Origin: Pseudeuparius sepicola
Lineage: Eukaryota > Arthropoda > Insecta > Coleoptera > Anthribidae
Length of the DNA: 64,000 nt
Assembly (NCBI GenBank): GCA_963920635.1
Contig: OY987299.1
Location: forward strand, 122,017,373-122,081,372
Direction: 5' to 3'
Positions 55,709 to 64,000 of the stretch are shown piece by piece. The notes under the pieces are model-generated. The model made no database searches. It saw nothing but the letters and a program-made list of their open reading frames with translations, and was not told where the DNA came from. A program made the translations under genes and the position numbers. Every line of letters starts with the position of its first letter. Position 1 is the stretch's first letter.

Positions 55709-56004
55709 CGTGCACCTTTAAAAATTCCACGTTTAGCTAAAGGTTTTAAATTCTCATGGCTAGTTAATTTCATTATATTTTTACAAAATATACTTACTTT
55801 TTAGGTGCAATACCTTGTAAGTTACCAGGTTGCCCAAGTTATTTGTCCAAATCGAGCACGAGTCGTAGGGAAGGTCCCCAATAAAAAAAAACAAAAAATT
55901 GAACTTGGACAGGTTGAAAAAGCCGTAGCCGAAAGCGTTGTGAGTTGTGAAGCTTAGAAGTCTGCAAAATCGTATTCAAACATTGAAGAAGCGTATTCAA
56001 AAAT

Positions 56005-56381
56005 GGTAATTATGGAGCATAGTGTATGCACCGCCCGATTTTCTTGAAATTTTGGCTACCCCCCTATTTTCGAGGTCCCTGAACACGAATCTGACCTCAG
56101 TGTTTTGAGGTCGGACATAGTTTCCGAGAAAATGAATTTTCAAATTTCCTTTTGACGCCCCACTTTTTCACAGTAAAATTTATCTGGATTATAACCACAA
56201 ATGTCGCCGTGAAAAATGGGGTGTCGGGTGTCAAAAGGAAATTTGAAAATTCATTTTCTCGGAAACTACGTCCGGCCTCAAAAAACTGAGGTTAGATTCT
56301 TGGTCAGGGACCTCGAAAATAGGTGGGTAGCCAAAATTTCAAGAAAATTGGGCGGTGCATATACTACGTTCCATAATTACC
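56005..56381. mobile_element. Hairpin MITE, 377 bp
   Basis: Inverted arms of about 165 bp: GGTAATTATGGAGCATAGTG on the left is mirrored by CTACGTTCCATAATTACC on the right. Each arm has CCGATTTTCTTGAAATTTTG (or complement), CGAGGTCCCTGA, GGAAATTTGAAAATTCATTT. Only about 45 bp separate the arms. The open frame 56216-56413 is a by-product. Confidence 0.75.
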
Positions 56382-58062
56382 TCAAAAATTTGTTATATTG
56401 CCTAGTGGGATAGTCGCTGGTTGAAGGCGAAAGGAAGCGAAGGAAGGGTCACATGTAGAGTAGTCACTGAAATGTTTATTCTCGTAATAATTTTTTTGTT
56501 GTGATATTTTTATTGTTGAATTGTCATTTATTAAATAACTTAAATTATTGCTCTATTAAAATATTTTTGTGTTCCACAAATTAGTTGCTAAGTTATGTTT
56601 GAAATTGTAGTAGTATTTTACCTGGACACAAAAAAACGACAAACTTTGCAGAAGTTTCAGTTATTATGTGTTTTTAAGATGCTAGTTGAACGTAAATAAA
56701 AATCGTTGGTATCGTACTGTCATGCTTGAAGATGTGCCTCAAAATGCATAGCTAATATTAATATTATCTATTATACAGTGAATAAAAAATGCGAAAGTGT
56801 GATTTTTCTTCTTCTTTTGGATAGGTGGCTGTGAATTCATATTTGACATTTTCTTGGGATTCCAAACAACTTTTCTTAGTGCTATACTGCTGTAGTTCTA
56901 AAAATAAGACTCTTGAGGAATTTTCATATTTTTCAACCTTCCCTGTATACGAATAGAAATTTTAAAATTTTTACAGGTCGATTTTGAGTTTAAGCACAAG
57001 CACTAACTTTTATCAAGAATAATTTGTTTTGAGAAACTTCAAATAAAGAAAATTCCCATTTGTGTCCAACTTTCTGTCATTATTATTATTATCTCGAAAA
57101 CAGGGCGGTATTGGAAAGTTATACCGTAAAATAGTCTTAAGACACTGTATACAGGGTGTAACTGAACTGATGGTCAAAAATGAAACCACGTATTCTTGGA
57201 ATCAAAATAAGGGCACTTCTTCATATATTTTTTTGTTCTACGGGCCTTAGTTTTTTTTATACAGAGCATAGAAGCTTCTGAGGCTCACAGTTGCGGAGAT
57301 ACAGGGTGTTATTAGAATTTATTACTTCAGAAAAATGTTTAACAAAAAGTATCTCTTAGTATTTTTTCATATTCGCAGCCGATGGAGGAAGGGAACAATG
57401 ACGTATCTGTTCTCCAAAGTTCTACATCAACGCTTTGATACCTTTAATCCTTGTTTATAATAGGTATATAATCAAAGTTTATATCGTCGGTTCTCAAACA
57501 ACGGAATATACTTATAATATTATCTTCATGTTTTGTTATTCGATTATCGTCGATCGATATCGTTTATTATACACAATATTTCATAAGCATAAGTATTAAC
57601 ACTGACATACCTAAGTATAAAAAATATTATGTCTAGCTAAATTTATATAGTTGTCATTCATACAGAAAATTTTGTTTAGACGTCGATGGAAGATTCAATC
57701 AACGGTTTACAGCATAAATAATATAACAAAACTTTAACGAAAAAATTAAAACCGACTTCAAAAATTTGCCCGTATGCACATTTCAACTAAAATTTTAGAA
57801 ATATTTTTCTCTTTCTAAATTGAGTTACCTTTGGATTTGGTGACAGTCAAGGCAAAGAATTTACATCTATTTAGATATGAATACATCATATCCTACATAC
57901 ATCATAACCAGGGCCCCCATGGGAGACCCCTCCGGCAGGGCGCCAAACGTTGGTCCACCCTGTACTTAAAACTTATAGTTTTTTTAAAATGTTTGTTTCA
58001 TACTTTACTTTTTGTAATATTTTTTATAAATTTTATATAACTGATCAACTTATTTTTTATAT
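56382..58062. other. Intergenic with small repeat fragments
   Basis: TACAGGGTGT words at about 57152 and 57299 in inverted/direct fragments are ends typical of IS630-like elements, but no full element can be bounded. The GTCGATGG motif occurs at 57681-57705 and a variant at 57378-57392. No gene is recognised. Confidence 0.4.
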
Positions 58063-58560
58063 ACAGGATGATTATTTTAGAACTATACCACCGCGATTTT
58101 CTCACTTATTTTGCGCCCTACAATAAAAAATCGTGAAGAAACAAAAATGTGGCAATTTTGGACAGCTAAGTGGTGCTGCAAAACAAATCGGCAGCCATAG
58201 CCAACTTGACGCGCAATATAAAAAATACCTCAAATTGAGCAAAACAATTTAATAGCCCTAGCATATTTATTTTAAGAGATAGAGGAAAACTATCATATTG
58301 AAAATTGATGGCACTAAGAAGCTTTATGCAACTGGGTACTCAGATAGTTTCAGAAAATTACACAGGGTGTTCGGCTCTCTTGAGGCTATGCATTTTTTGT
58401 TTATTTCTTATTAAGCGATTTTCTCGGTTATTTTAGGCCGCACAGAAAATAGATAAGAAAATAAAATATGGCAATTGTGGCCAGCCAGGTGACGTTAAAA
58501 AAGAAATGGGCCTCCATGCCCAATTTTTCGCGCTGTGCTGAAAAAACTTCAAATTGACAA
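58063..58560 (+). repeat. Dispersed repeat, copy 2 of 2157-2590
   Basis: It is in the same orientation as the copy in the BTB intron: TATACAGGATGAT, CGCGATTTTCTCACTTATTT, TGGCAATTTTGGACAG, TGCAACTGGGTACTCAGATA and CACAGGGT occur in the same order. The sequence after it runs to CACCCTGTATA near 59090, which could be the right end of a TA-flanked element of about 1 kb. Confidence 0.6.
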
Positions 58561-59324
58561 AAATGTTCATGCCCTCAAGAGAGCCGAAGACCCTATGTAA
58601 TTTGTTAAAACCCAATTAAAAGTTACCACCTGGTACCAAATTTTGGAAAGATGGGCTAGAAGTGGCTTCTAAATACAAGGTATCGAAAAATTTTATGAGA
58701 AAAAGTTGTTTAGAATTAAAACTTATTGCCGTGTACCAAATTTTGAGACAATCAGCCTACTTAATTTTTTCATTTTTTCTTTAGCGCCTTAGAAAAAAAA
58801 GTGGGAAAACAAAGTAGGCCGATCTTTCCAAAATTTGGTACCCTGGAGTAATTTTAATTGGGAACAACTTTTCTTAATGAATTTTTTGGTTATCTTTAAA
58901 GGAAAAGGCACTTCACCTACAATGAAAATAAATAAATGGTCGCTGTCGACGCCATCTTGATTTTTCAAAAACGAAAATATGCTAAAAATTAGTTTCCAGT
59001 CATAAGTCAAGCAAATCAGAACCACAAACAATCAAATTTAAACGCGAATTTTTTTTTCTTTTACACATATTGGCTCACTTATCCTGGGCCACCCTGTATA
59101 TTGTAAACAGCCAGTATTTGTTTTTTTTTTTAATTTATGTACCTGTGGCTTTGAGTTAAATTTTATTTTTGTTATATTACTTGATCACAATTTTTTTTTT
59201 GTTTCCCTTGGGTGGTATTTATTGGTTAATAGCATGAACTAGATCAATAATTCTAACAAAATCATAAGTTGATTAAACTACAAAACTTGACAGTTGCATA
59301 TTATAGGTAAAAAATAGCTAGGTA
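58561..59324. other. Intergenic, likely repeat body
   Basis: It contains several near-repeated phrases (CCAAATTTTG and complement at about 58640, 58735 and 58838) and ends with CCACCCTGTATA. No gene. Confidence 0.35.
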
Positions 59325-60197
59325 CAGGGGCGGATGGACTTTACCTAACCAGCCCGGGCATTTGTCTCCCAAGCGGCCCCTAAACATCTCATTTGGCTTT
59401 AGATTTTTCTTTTCTTAATTATTATCATAATAACAATTAAAAAAACAAACAATGTAGATAATGTATTTTTTTAATAAAACAAAATATACATGTTTTATGA
59501 AAACATAAATAAAATCATAACTCTCGTAAAACAAATAAAACTTTTTTCTCTAAATATAAAGATATAAAAATAACAAAACATTCAGAAGGACCACACCGTT
59601 ATTTTATTTTTATTGAATTCGAAATTCCGACTTTTAAAGTCGAAGGCCAACTTTGAAGTCAAAATTCCGACTTTATAAAGTCGAAATTCCCACTTTTAAC
59701 TCGAAATTTCGACTTTGAAATTCGAAATCCGACTTTGAACTCGAAATTCCGACATTGAACTCGAAGTTTTGACTTTATGAACTTCCAACTTTCAAAGCCG
59801 AAGTTCAAAGTCAAAATTTTGTGTTCAAAATCGGCATTTCGACTTCAAAGTCGGACTGCGACTTTAAAAGTCGAAATTTCGAGTTCAATAAAAATAAAAT
59901 AATGGTGTGCCCCTTCTACATTGCCGTAAAACACGTAAAGAAATAATAGAACAAAAATAACAAAACAAAAATAATTAATTATGGCCAGTTGCACCGTCCT
60001 ATCTTAAATTAACTACCTACTTACAACAATTATTGTAACAATGATTGCCTTTTGTTTTGTCAAGTAGTTAAGACTGTCTTAAAATTTAAGATGCGATGGC
60101 CGATGAGCCTTCGAGCCTGCGGCGGCCCTCCGGGGCCCTTCGAATGACCGGCCCACCGGACATTTGCCCAGTGTCCCGGTGGTCCCATCCGCCCCTG
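59325..60197. mobile_element. hAT-type element, 873 bp
   Basis: The octamer GCTAGGTA is duplicated perfectly at 59317-59324 and 60198-60205. Ends are CAGGGGCGGATGGAC and GTCCCATCCGCCCCTG. No transposase. It holds a palindromic minisatellite at 59584-59917. The right subterminal part is GC-rich. Confidence 0.88.
59584..59917. repeat. Palindromic minisatellite of GACTTTGAACTCGAAATT units
   Basis: About a dozen imperfect units of roughly 20 bp (GACTTTGAACTCGAAATTCC and variants) fill 59615-59880, in one orientation on the left and the other on the right. The block is flanked by inverted CACACCGTTATTTTATTTTT / AAAAATAAAATAATGGTGTG, so it looks like a small foldback element inside the hAT element. 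Confidence 0.75.
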
Positions 60198-60270
60198 GCT
60201 AGGTACCTAACTACTGTCCCGGTTTTCGTCAGCCAGGAGTTGGTCACCTTGTTGTATATAAATATTATAC

Positions 60271-60821
60271 CCGTCGATGGAGGAAGGAATCAATCAACGT
60301 TATAACCACAGAAAATATAGCGTACATTTTCTGTGGTTATAACTCCATTATAAAGAGATTATTTTAAAAAGACTCGAGAAATTTGTTATTAACAATTAAT
60401 AACGTTACTCGCTACTTTAAAAAAACCGCCTCCATAGGCAAAGAGGGGGGCGGGGCCGCGGCCGGGCGACTCGAATCGAACGCTGGAATACAAAATCTAA
60501 AATATATCTTTCAGCCGTCGATCGATGGCGATGACTCATTCGTACCAGCACAAAAAACGCAAACAACCAAGGTCAAATCAACAGATTTGGCAAGCCGCGA
60601 AGCGCGCCATCTGCCGAACAAAAGTTCGTCTTGGGAAGCCGCATTACAAGTGCGCCATCTACCGGACAGAAGCCTCTCTTCACAACCGTGTCGGACTGGG
60701 AAGCCTCGTTTCCCCCACCGCGCCGAGAAGTATTCGACGGTGGCTCCATCTTCTTCCGAAGAGTATTGAGTCAGTCGGTATTTCGCATTAGGAAACTAAT
60801 CTTTACCTTCCTCCATCGACG
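60271..60821. mobile_element. Candidate inverted-repeat element with GTCGATGGAGGAAGG ends
   Basis: CGTCGATGGAGGAAGG at the left (60272-60287) is exactly mirrored at the right (60806-60821). A perfect 18-bp stem with a 9-nt loop lies near the left end (60299-60343). The middle is GC-rich with repeated GCGCCATCT words (about 60604 and 60650). No target duplication is clear, so the boundaries are provisional. Confidence 0.5.
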
Positions 60822-60913
60822 ATGCAACCCACACTTCCTACTTGGGTAAGGTTTGTTTATAGGTCTGGTTGAACACAAATAAAACATTTATTTCTAATAT
60901 AAATAACTTTTAT

Positions 60914-63903
60914 TCAAGTCTCCATAGAAATATTGTACGCACAACTAACAACGAGCTCTTCGTACGTCCACTTTGGATACACTCTTTTATACAAATTCAA
61001 AAGTACCGTGTCTTGGGATTTCAGCTGACCATCGAACACACATTTCATATGTCCGTGAGTTCCCAAAGGTTCCTTGATATGTCCGGTTCTTCCCATTTTC
61101 GTCCTAAGTTTGACCTTTTTGAAGTAGGCGATATCGTCCCGATTGAAAAACATGAATCGTATCACTGCCGATCTTTTGTAGATCTTCAGTGGATGACCTG
61201 TGAAAATTTTAAATATGCATTTTTCAAGCTTTAAAAGCTGGAAGGCAGAATCAGAAAAAGGCAATAGGTTTTATAAATAGAAAGTGCACTGAAAACAGCT
61301 ACTATTTTAAGTAAGTGCATTTGAACTACTTTTCATCCTCTTGTTTACTATAGCTAGACACGAGTAATGCAGTCACTAGTGCCATTATTTGCAAATTTTG
61401 AAAAATTAAAAAATATTACTATGTATTCAGGACAACGCTGCCAAGAATGATTTGAATATAGAATTCAAGTTACATTATGCCATATGATATTTTCAGGGTA
61501 GTTTTTAGTTGTCAGGTTCTGTCAAGAAAAAGTAACAATTAGTTGTCATGTTATCATGTTATGCCAAACAAGGCTTTAAAGCTCATCATACTGTGACATG
61601 AAAATATTAAGTTTATAGCTTCTATCACACTAGTTTCTAAACTGAGTGAAATATCACTTTACTTGATTTTTTTAAATAAAGGATCTCTAGTCTTTGGAAT
61701 TTAGAATACAAGTTATGTTAATTTGGCTATTTGGTTTATTTGAACTACCTGTCTTCCAGTTTCTTATTAAGGCTGAACAAACCTTAATGTACTTGGACAA
61801 TGCTGTCATTAGTATATTGCCATTATTTGCAAATTTTTGCGCAGATCCAAGTAACAGATAAACCATTTAGCCATTAATGAATTTTTTTATGTAACCAAGA
61901 CAACCTTGTGAAGTTACATTATGCCCTATGATATAATATGTATGCCAAGAAACTTATTCAAAGGTAAGAATTATTACTTGTCTGTTATCATAAAGGCTTT
62001 AAACATATTTTAATCTCGTTTATAGTTTCCATCATTTCAGTTCAATATAGAAACTTCTTTCTAGTATACTAGGAGCCCACTTTTCATACATTCATTCAAA
62101 ATTGAGATGTATTGGCCGATTTTTCTTAATGAACAGTCTCTAGTTTTTTACAATAAGAAACAAAGAGTTGTCAAAAATTAAAGTTAATCTTCATTTGACC
62201 ATTTGGTCCATTTGAACTACTTTAATGTACTGGTTTTCTACAATTACTCAATATATTAGAACAAGTACATTTGAACTACTTTTCACCGTCATCATTACTA
62301 TAGTTGTCCAGGGTGAAACTTGGACCGACACTATATTAAAGACCCGAGCATGACATCATATTTCATTGTTGTTTATGGGCAGGGGTGGCGCCACTCGACA
62401 AAAAAAAAAAATTGCGGCTTATTATAGGTTATAGGGGGGTATTCTGTGGTTATTGGTATGTCAGTTACTGACGTTCAAAATGTCCCAAATTTTAAATATC
62501 CAGCTTCATTATGATTTGCCTTCTTTTTATGGTAACGAATTTGTCTTTGCATCCAGTATTTAGCAGTTTTATCCTATTAACACATCTTTTATAGGTAGAT
62601 TTATTTGTGATAACATGGAATTTCCATGCACATGAAGAAAATGGTATACACACTGCATAGACCATTAGATGAATTACAGAAGAATAAACACTATTTTGGA
62701 ATTATGGGATGATCTGATCAACTAGCTGAAGAAACGAAAATTCTAGATATTATTCTCGAAGAGTATTTTGTAACGTATGCAAGAATGAAAATAGAAAATT
62801 TTGTTTATAGCTCCAAAGCGAACCAATAGTCCTCCATATAAAGAAGAAACTGAAAAATCTAATGCGTTTTATGCTTACTTACACTACAAACTAGCCATGG
62901 ACTTAATTTCAAACCAAAAGGTACCAAATACTCTTGCTTGCTTTTTAGACTCGCTTTTCTTAAGAAAATGTATTGAAAGATGCCATGTAAACTTGTCAAA
63001 TTAGAGGGACATAACAAACAAATATTTTATTTTATTTTGGATATTAAATTTGTTGTAACAGATACATTTGCATGTTTTTATTTTATAAAAGATTCTGCAA
63101 CAATGGTGTTTTAACATTAAACCATCGTGTAAATTTGTTTCGTCGTGTGGCGCCAGTGGCGATCGCTTGAAACAGCGCTATGCACAGCTCTTTAATATAG
63201 TGTTGGTCCAGGTGAAACTTACCAGACAGAACAAGTCGTTTTATAACCAATCTGTCAGGGTTACACGACAGCAAATTTCCAGTTGCTGCCAGAATTAACT
63301 TTCCATTTACCTCCTTGTAGCACAAGATCGGAGCTGGAGGAAATTGGATTGGAGCGAAAAACGTGGCTACAGCCGTTGAGTCCGGTTGGAAAAACCTCTC
63401 AAACTAAAAATAAGGCGATACCCTCTCCAAAGATGTGACTGTTGATAGTCGGCCTTACCTTATGTTTTTTGCCGTTCGTATGTTGACTAAACACAGGATT
63501 TACAACGAATCTCCTGTAGCCACACTGGAAAATCAGCCTTTCCTTGGATTTGATAGGAAATCCATAGTATGGAGTTCGTTTAAGCACCGCGTTTAACACC
63601 GACATTTTGTGTTCAAACGGGAACAATCCAATTAGGACTACAGGCGATTTTGTCTGTTCGAAAGAAGACCACGTCAGCTGCGAGACGTTTTTTACGTGTA
63701 CAGTTATGTACCATCCAGGCTAAAATAGGAAAATTAAATTTTTGTCCAAGACGAATATAGTTTGAGATTTTTTTATTACCTCAGCACCAGACTTATCCTC
63801 TTGTTCTTTTAATACCCTTTTCTTGGTTCTGTCAAAGTCTTTAAACTGGAAGATTCTTGCATAGTCACTGGGAAGGTTTTCTTTCGGATCCCATGGAGAC
63901 ATT
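60914..63903 (-). CDS. TSR1: Pre-rRNA-processing protein TSR1, C-terminal part
   Basis: Four exons on the minus strand join in phase: 63903-63780, 63719-63459, 63403-63223 and 61197-60914 (TGA). The 5' exons lie beyond the window. TSR1 is a GTPase-like factor of 40S subunit maturation in nucleolus and cytoplasm. Family text is clear: SPWDPKENLPSDYARIFQF, PGWYITVHV, HKMSVLNAVLKR, LIFQCGYRRF, NPVFSQHT, FFAPIQFPPAP, DRLVIKRLVLSGHPLKI, RFMFFNRDDI, GHIKEPLGTHGHMKC and DTVLLNLYKRVYPKWTYEEL. The AATAAA at 60914-60909 overlaps the stop codon, and a second is at 60892-60887, so the 3' UTR is very short. The last intron (2.0 kb) contains repeats. Confidence 0.95.
61270..62340. repeat. Diverged tandem repeat in TSR1 intron
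   Basis: Words recur with a spacing of roughly 430 to 500 bp: TGCCATTATTTGCAAATTTT (61380 and 61810), AAGTTACATTATGCC (61466 and 61907), CATTTGAACTACTTTTCA (61318 and 62269). Related sequence is at 1134-1330 and 13950-14130. No coding sequence. Confidence 0.5.
62801..63004 (+). other. Open frame behind a possible splice acceptor
   Basis: TTTTGTTTATAG precedes a frame that reads APKRTNSPPYKEETEKSNAF, then a helical stretch, to TAG at 63004. It may be a terminal exon of a decayed gene or transposon antisense in the TSR1 intron. I do not recognise the family and found no convincing partner exon. Confidence 0.2.
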
Positions 63904-64000
63904 CTGAAAAAATATATTTGCAAATGATGTGCGATTTACAGTGGTGTCCCGTATTTTAATTCTGAAGACATTTTGGACATATCATCTCAGTTATTTTGTA

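Larger units (their letters stand above)
54065..55957 (+). pseudogene. THAP-domain gene broken by a hAT insertion
   Basis: Bases 54065-54253 encode a degraded THAP start (MPEKCCVPNSS, then in another frame VSVFAFPKDPVLSAKWV and VVKKHSK). After a short intron, 54309 onward reads VCEQHF, completing the C-x2-H pair, and then a stop. The text continues as GETLRAP, is split by the hAT element at 54422-55708, and resumes as LKIPRLAKG, with a likely splice to 55805 (AIPCKLPGCPSYLS). THAP modules normally bind DNA in transcription factors or P-type transposases. Two frameshifts, a stop and the insertion make it non-functional. Confidence 0.65.

Noticed and set aside
1..64000. CRISPR array, operons or bacterial contamination
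   Set aside because: All genes are spliced eukaryotic genes with canonical GT-AG introns; repeats are transposon-like, not regularly spaced with unique spacers.

Overview
This is a eukaryotic window: AT-rich, with spliced genes whose small introns (51-63 bp) and protein sequences are insect-like. A holometabolous insect, most likely a beetle, is my inference; nothing in the window is diagnostic at species level. Seven host genes are readable exon by exon with in-phase canonical GT-AG junctions: a BTB/C2H2 zinc-finger protein (-, 359-7128), deoxyribose-phosphate aldolase DERA (+, 7806-9172), phosphatidylserine synthase PTDSS1 (-, 15622-28522), ER membrane complex subunit EMC4 (+, 29391-29975), the 47-residue mitochondrial microprotein STMP1 (-, 30026-30323), TraB-domain protein TRABD (+, 32495-41895), the sulfatase-activating formylglycine-generating enzyme SUMF1 (-, 47771-53237), and an eighth, ribosome-biogenesis factor TSR1 (-, 60914-63903), which is cut by the window end. 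They are unrelated housekeeping genes, not a pathway. BTB/DERA, PTDSS1/EMC4 and STMP1/TRABD are divergent pairs; EMC4/STMP1 are tail-to-tail with interleaved 3' ends.

Most of the rest is mobile DNA in the long introns (5.5 kb in BTB, 11.4 kb in PTDSS1, 8.0 kb in TRABD, about 2 kb each in SUMF1 and TSR1) and between genes. I could fix the ends of many elements from target-site duplications: hAT elements with 8-bp duplications (4336-4697, 19245-21209, 34460-34987, 43060-44060 with 43425-43954 inside, 54422-55708, 59325-60197), 9-bp-duplication elements (26532-27537, 54473-55105), a PIF/Harbinger element with transposase relic (40494-41405), P-element/THAP relics (39679-40399, 54065-55957), an [16 protein letters not shown] Tc1 element inside an older Tc1 remnant (48077-49888), and 3' fragments of non-LTR retrotransposons (16214-19150, 22629-23818, 35300-38095).

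The outstanding theme is a set of long-arm inverted-repeat ('foldback') elements. Two (16261-18342 and 35440-37589) share the same termini, have 3-bp TWA duplications, and each sits in a non-LTR retrotransposon. Others (16841-17777, 24576-25535, 44892-46578) have IS630/Tc1-mariner-like CAGNG termini and keep a piece of transposase gene in the spacer; in the last the inverted arms run into the coding sequence. A 1.25-kb element at 10349-11593 is a palindrome of about 130-bp satellite units. Two further points concern host genes: a retrotransposon tail ends about 11 nt from a PTDSS1 splice acceptor, and the last exon of four genes is strongly GC-rich at third codon positions while their upstream exons are AT-rich.
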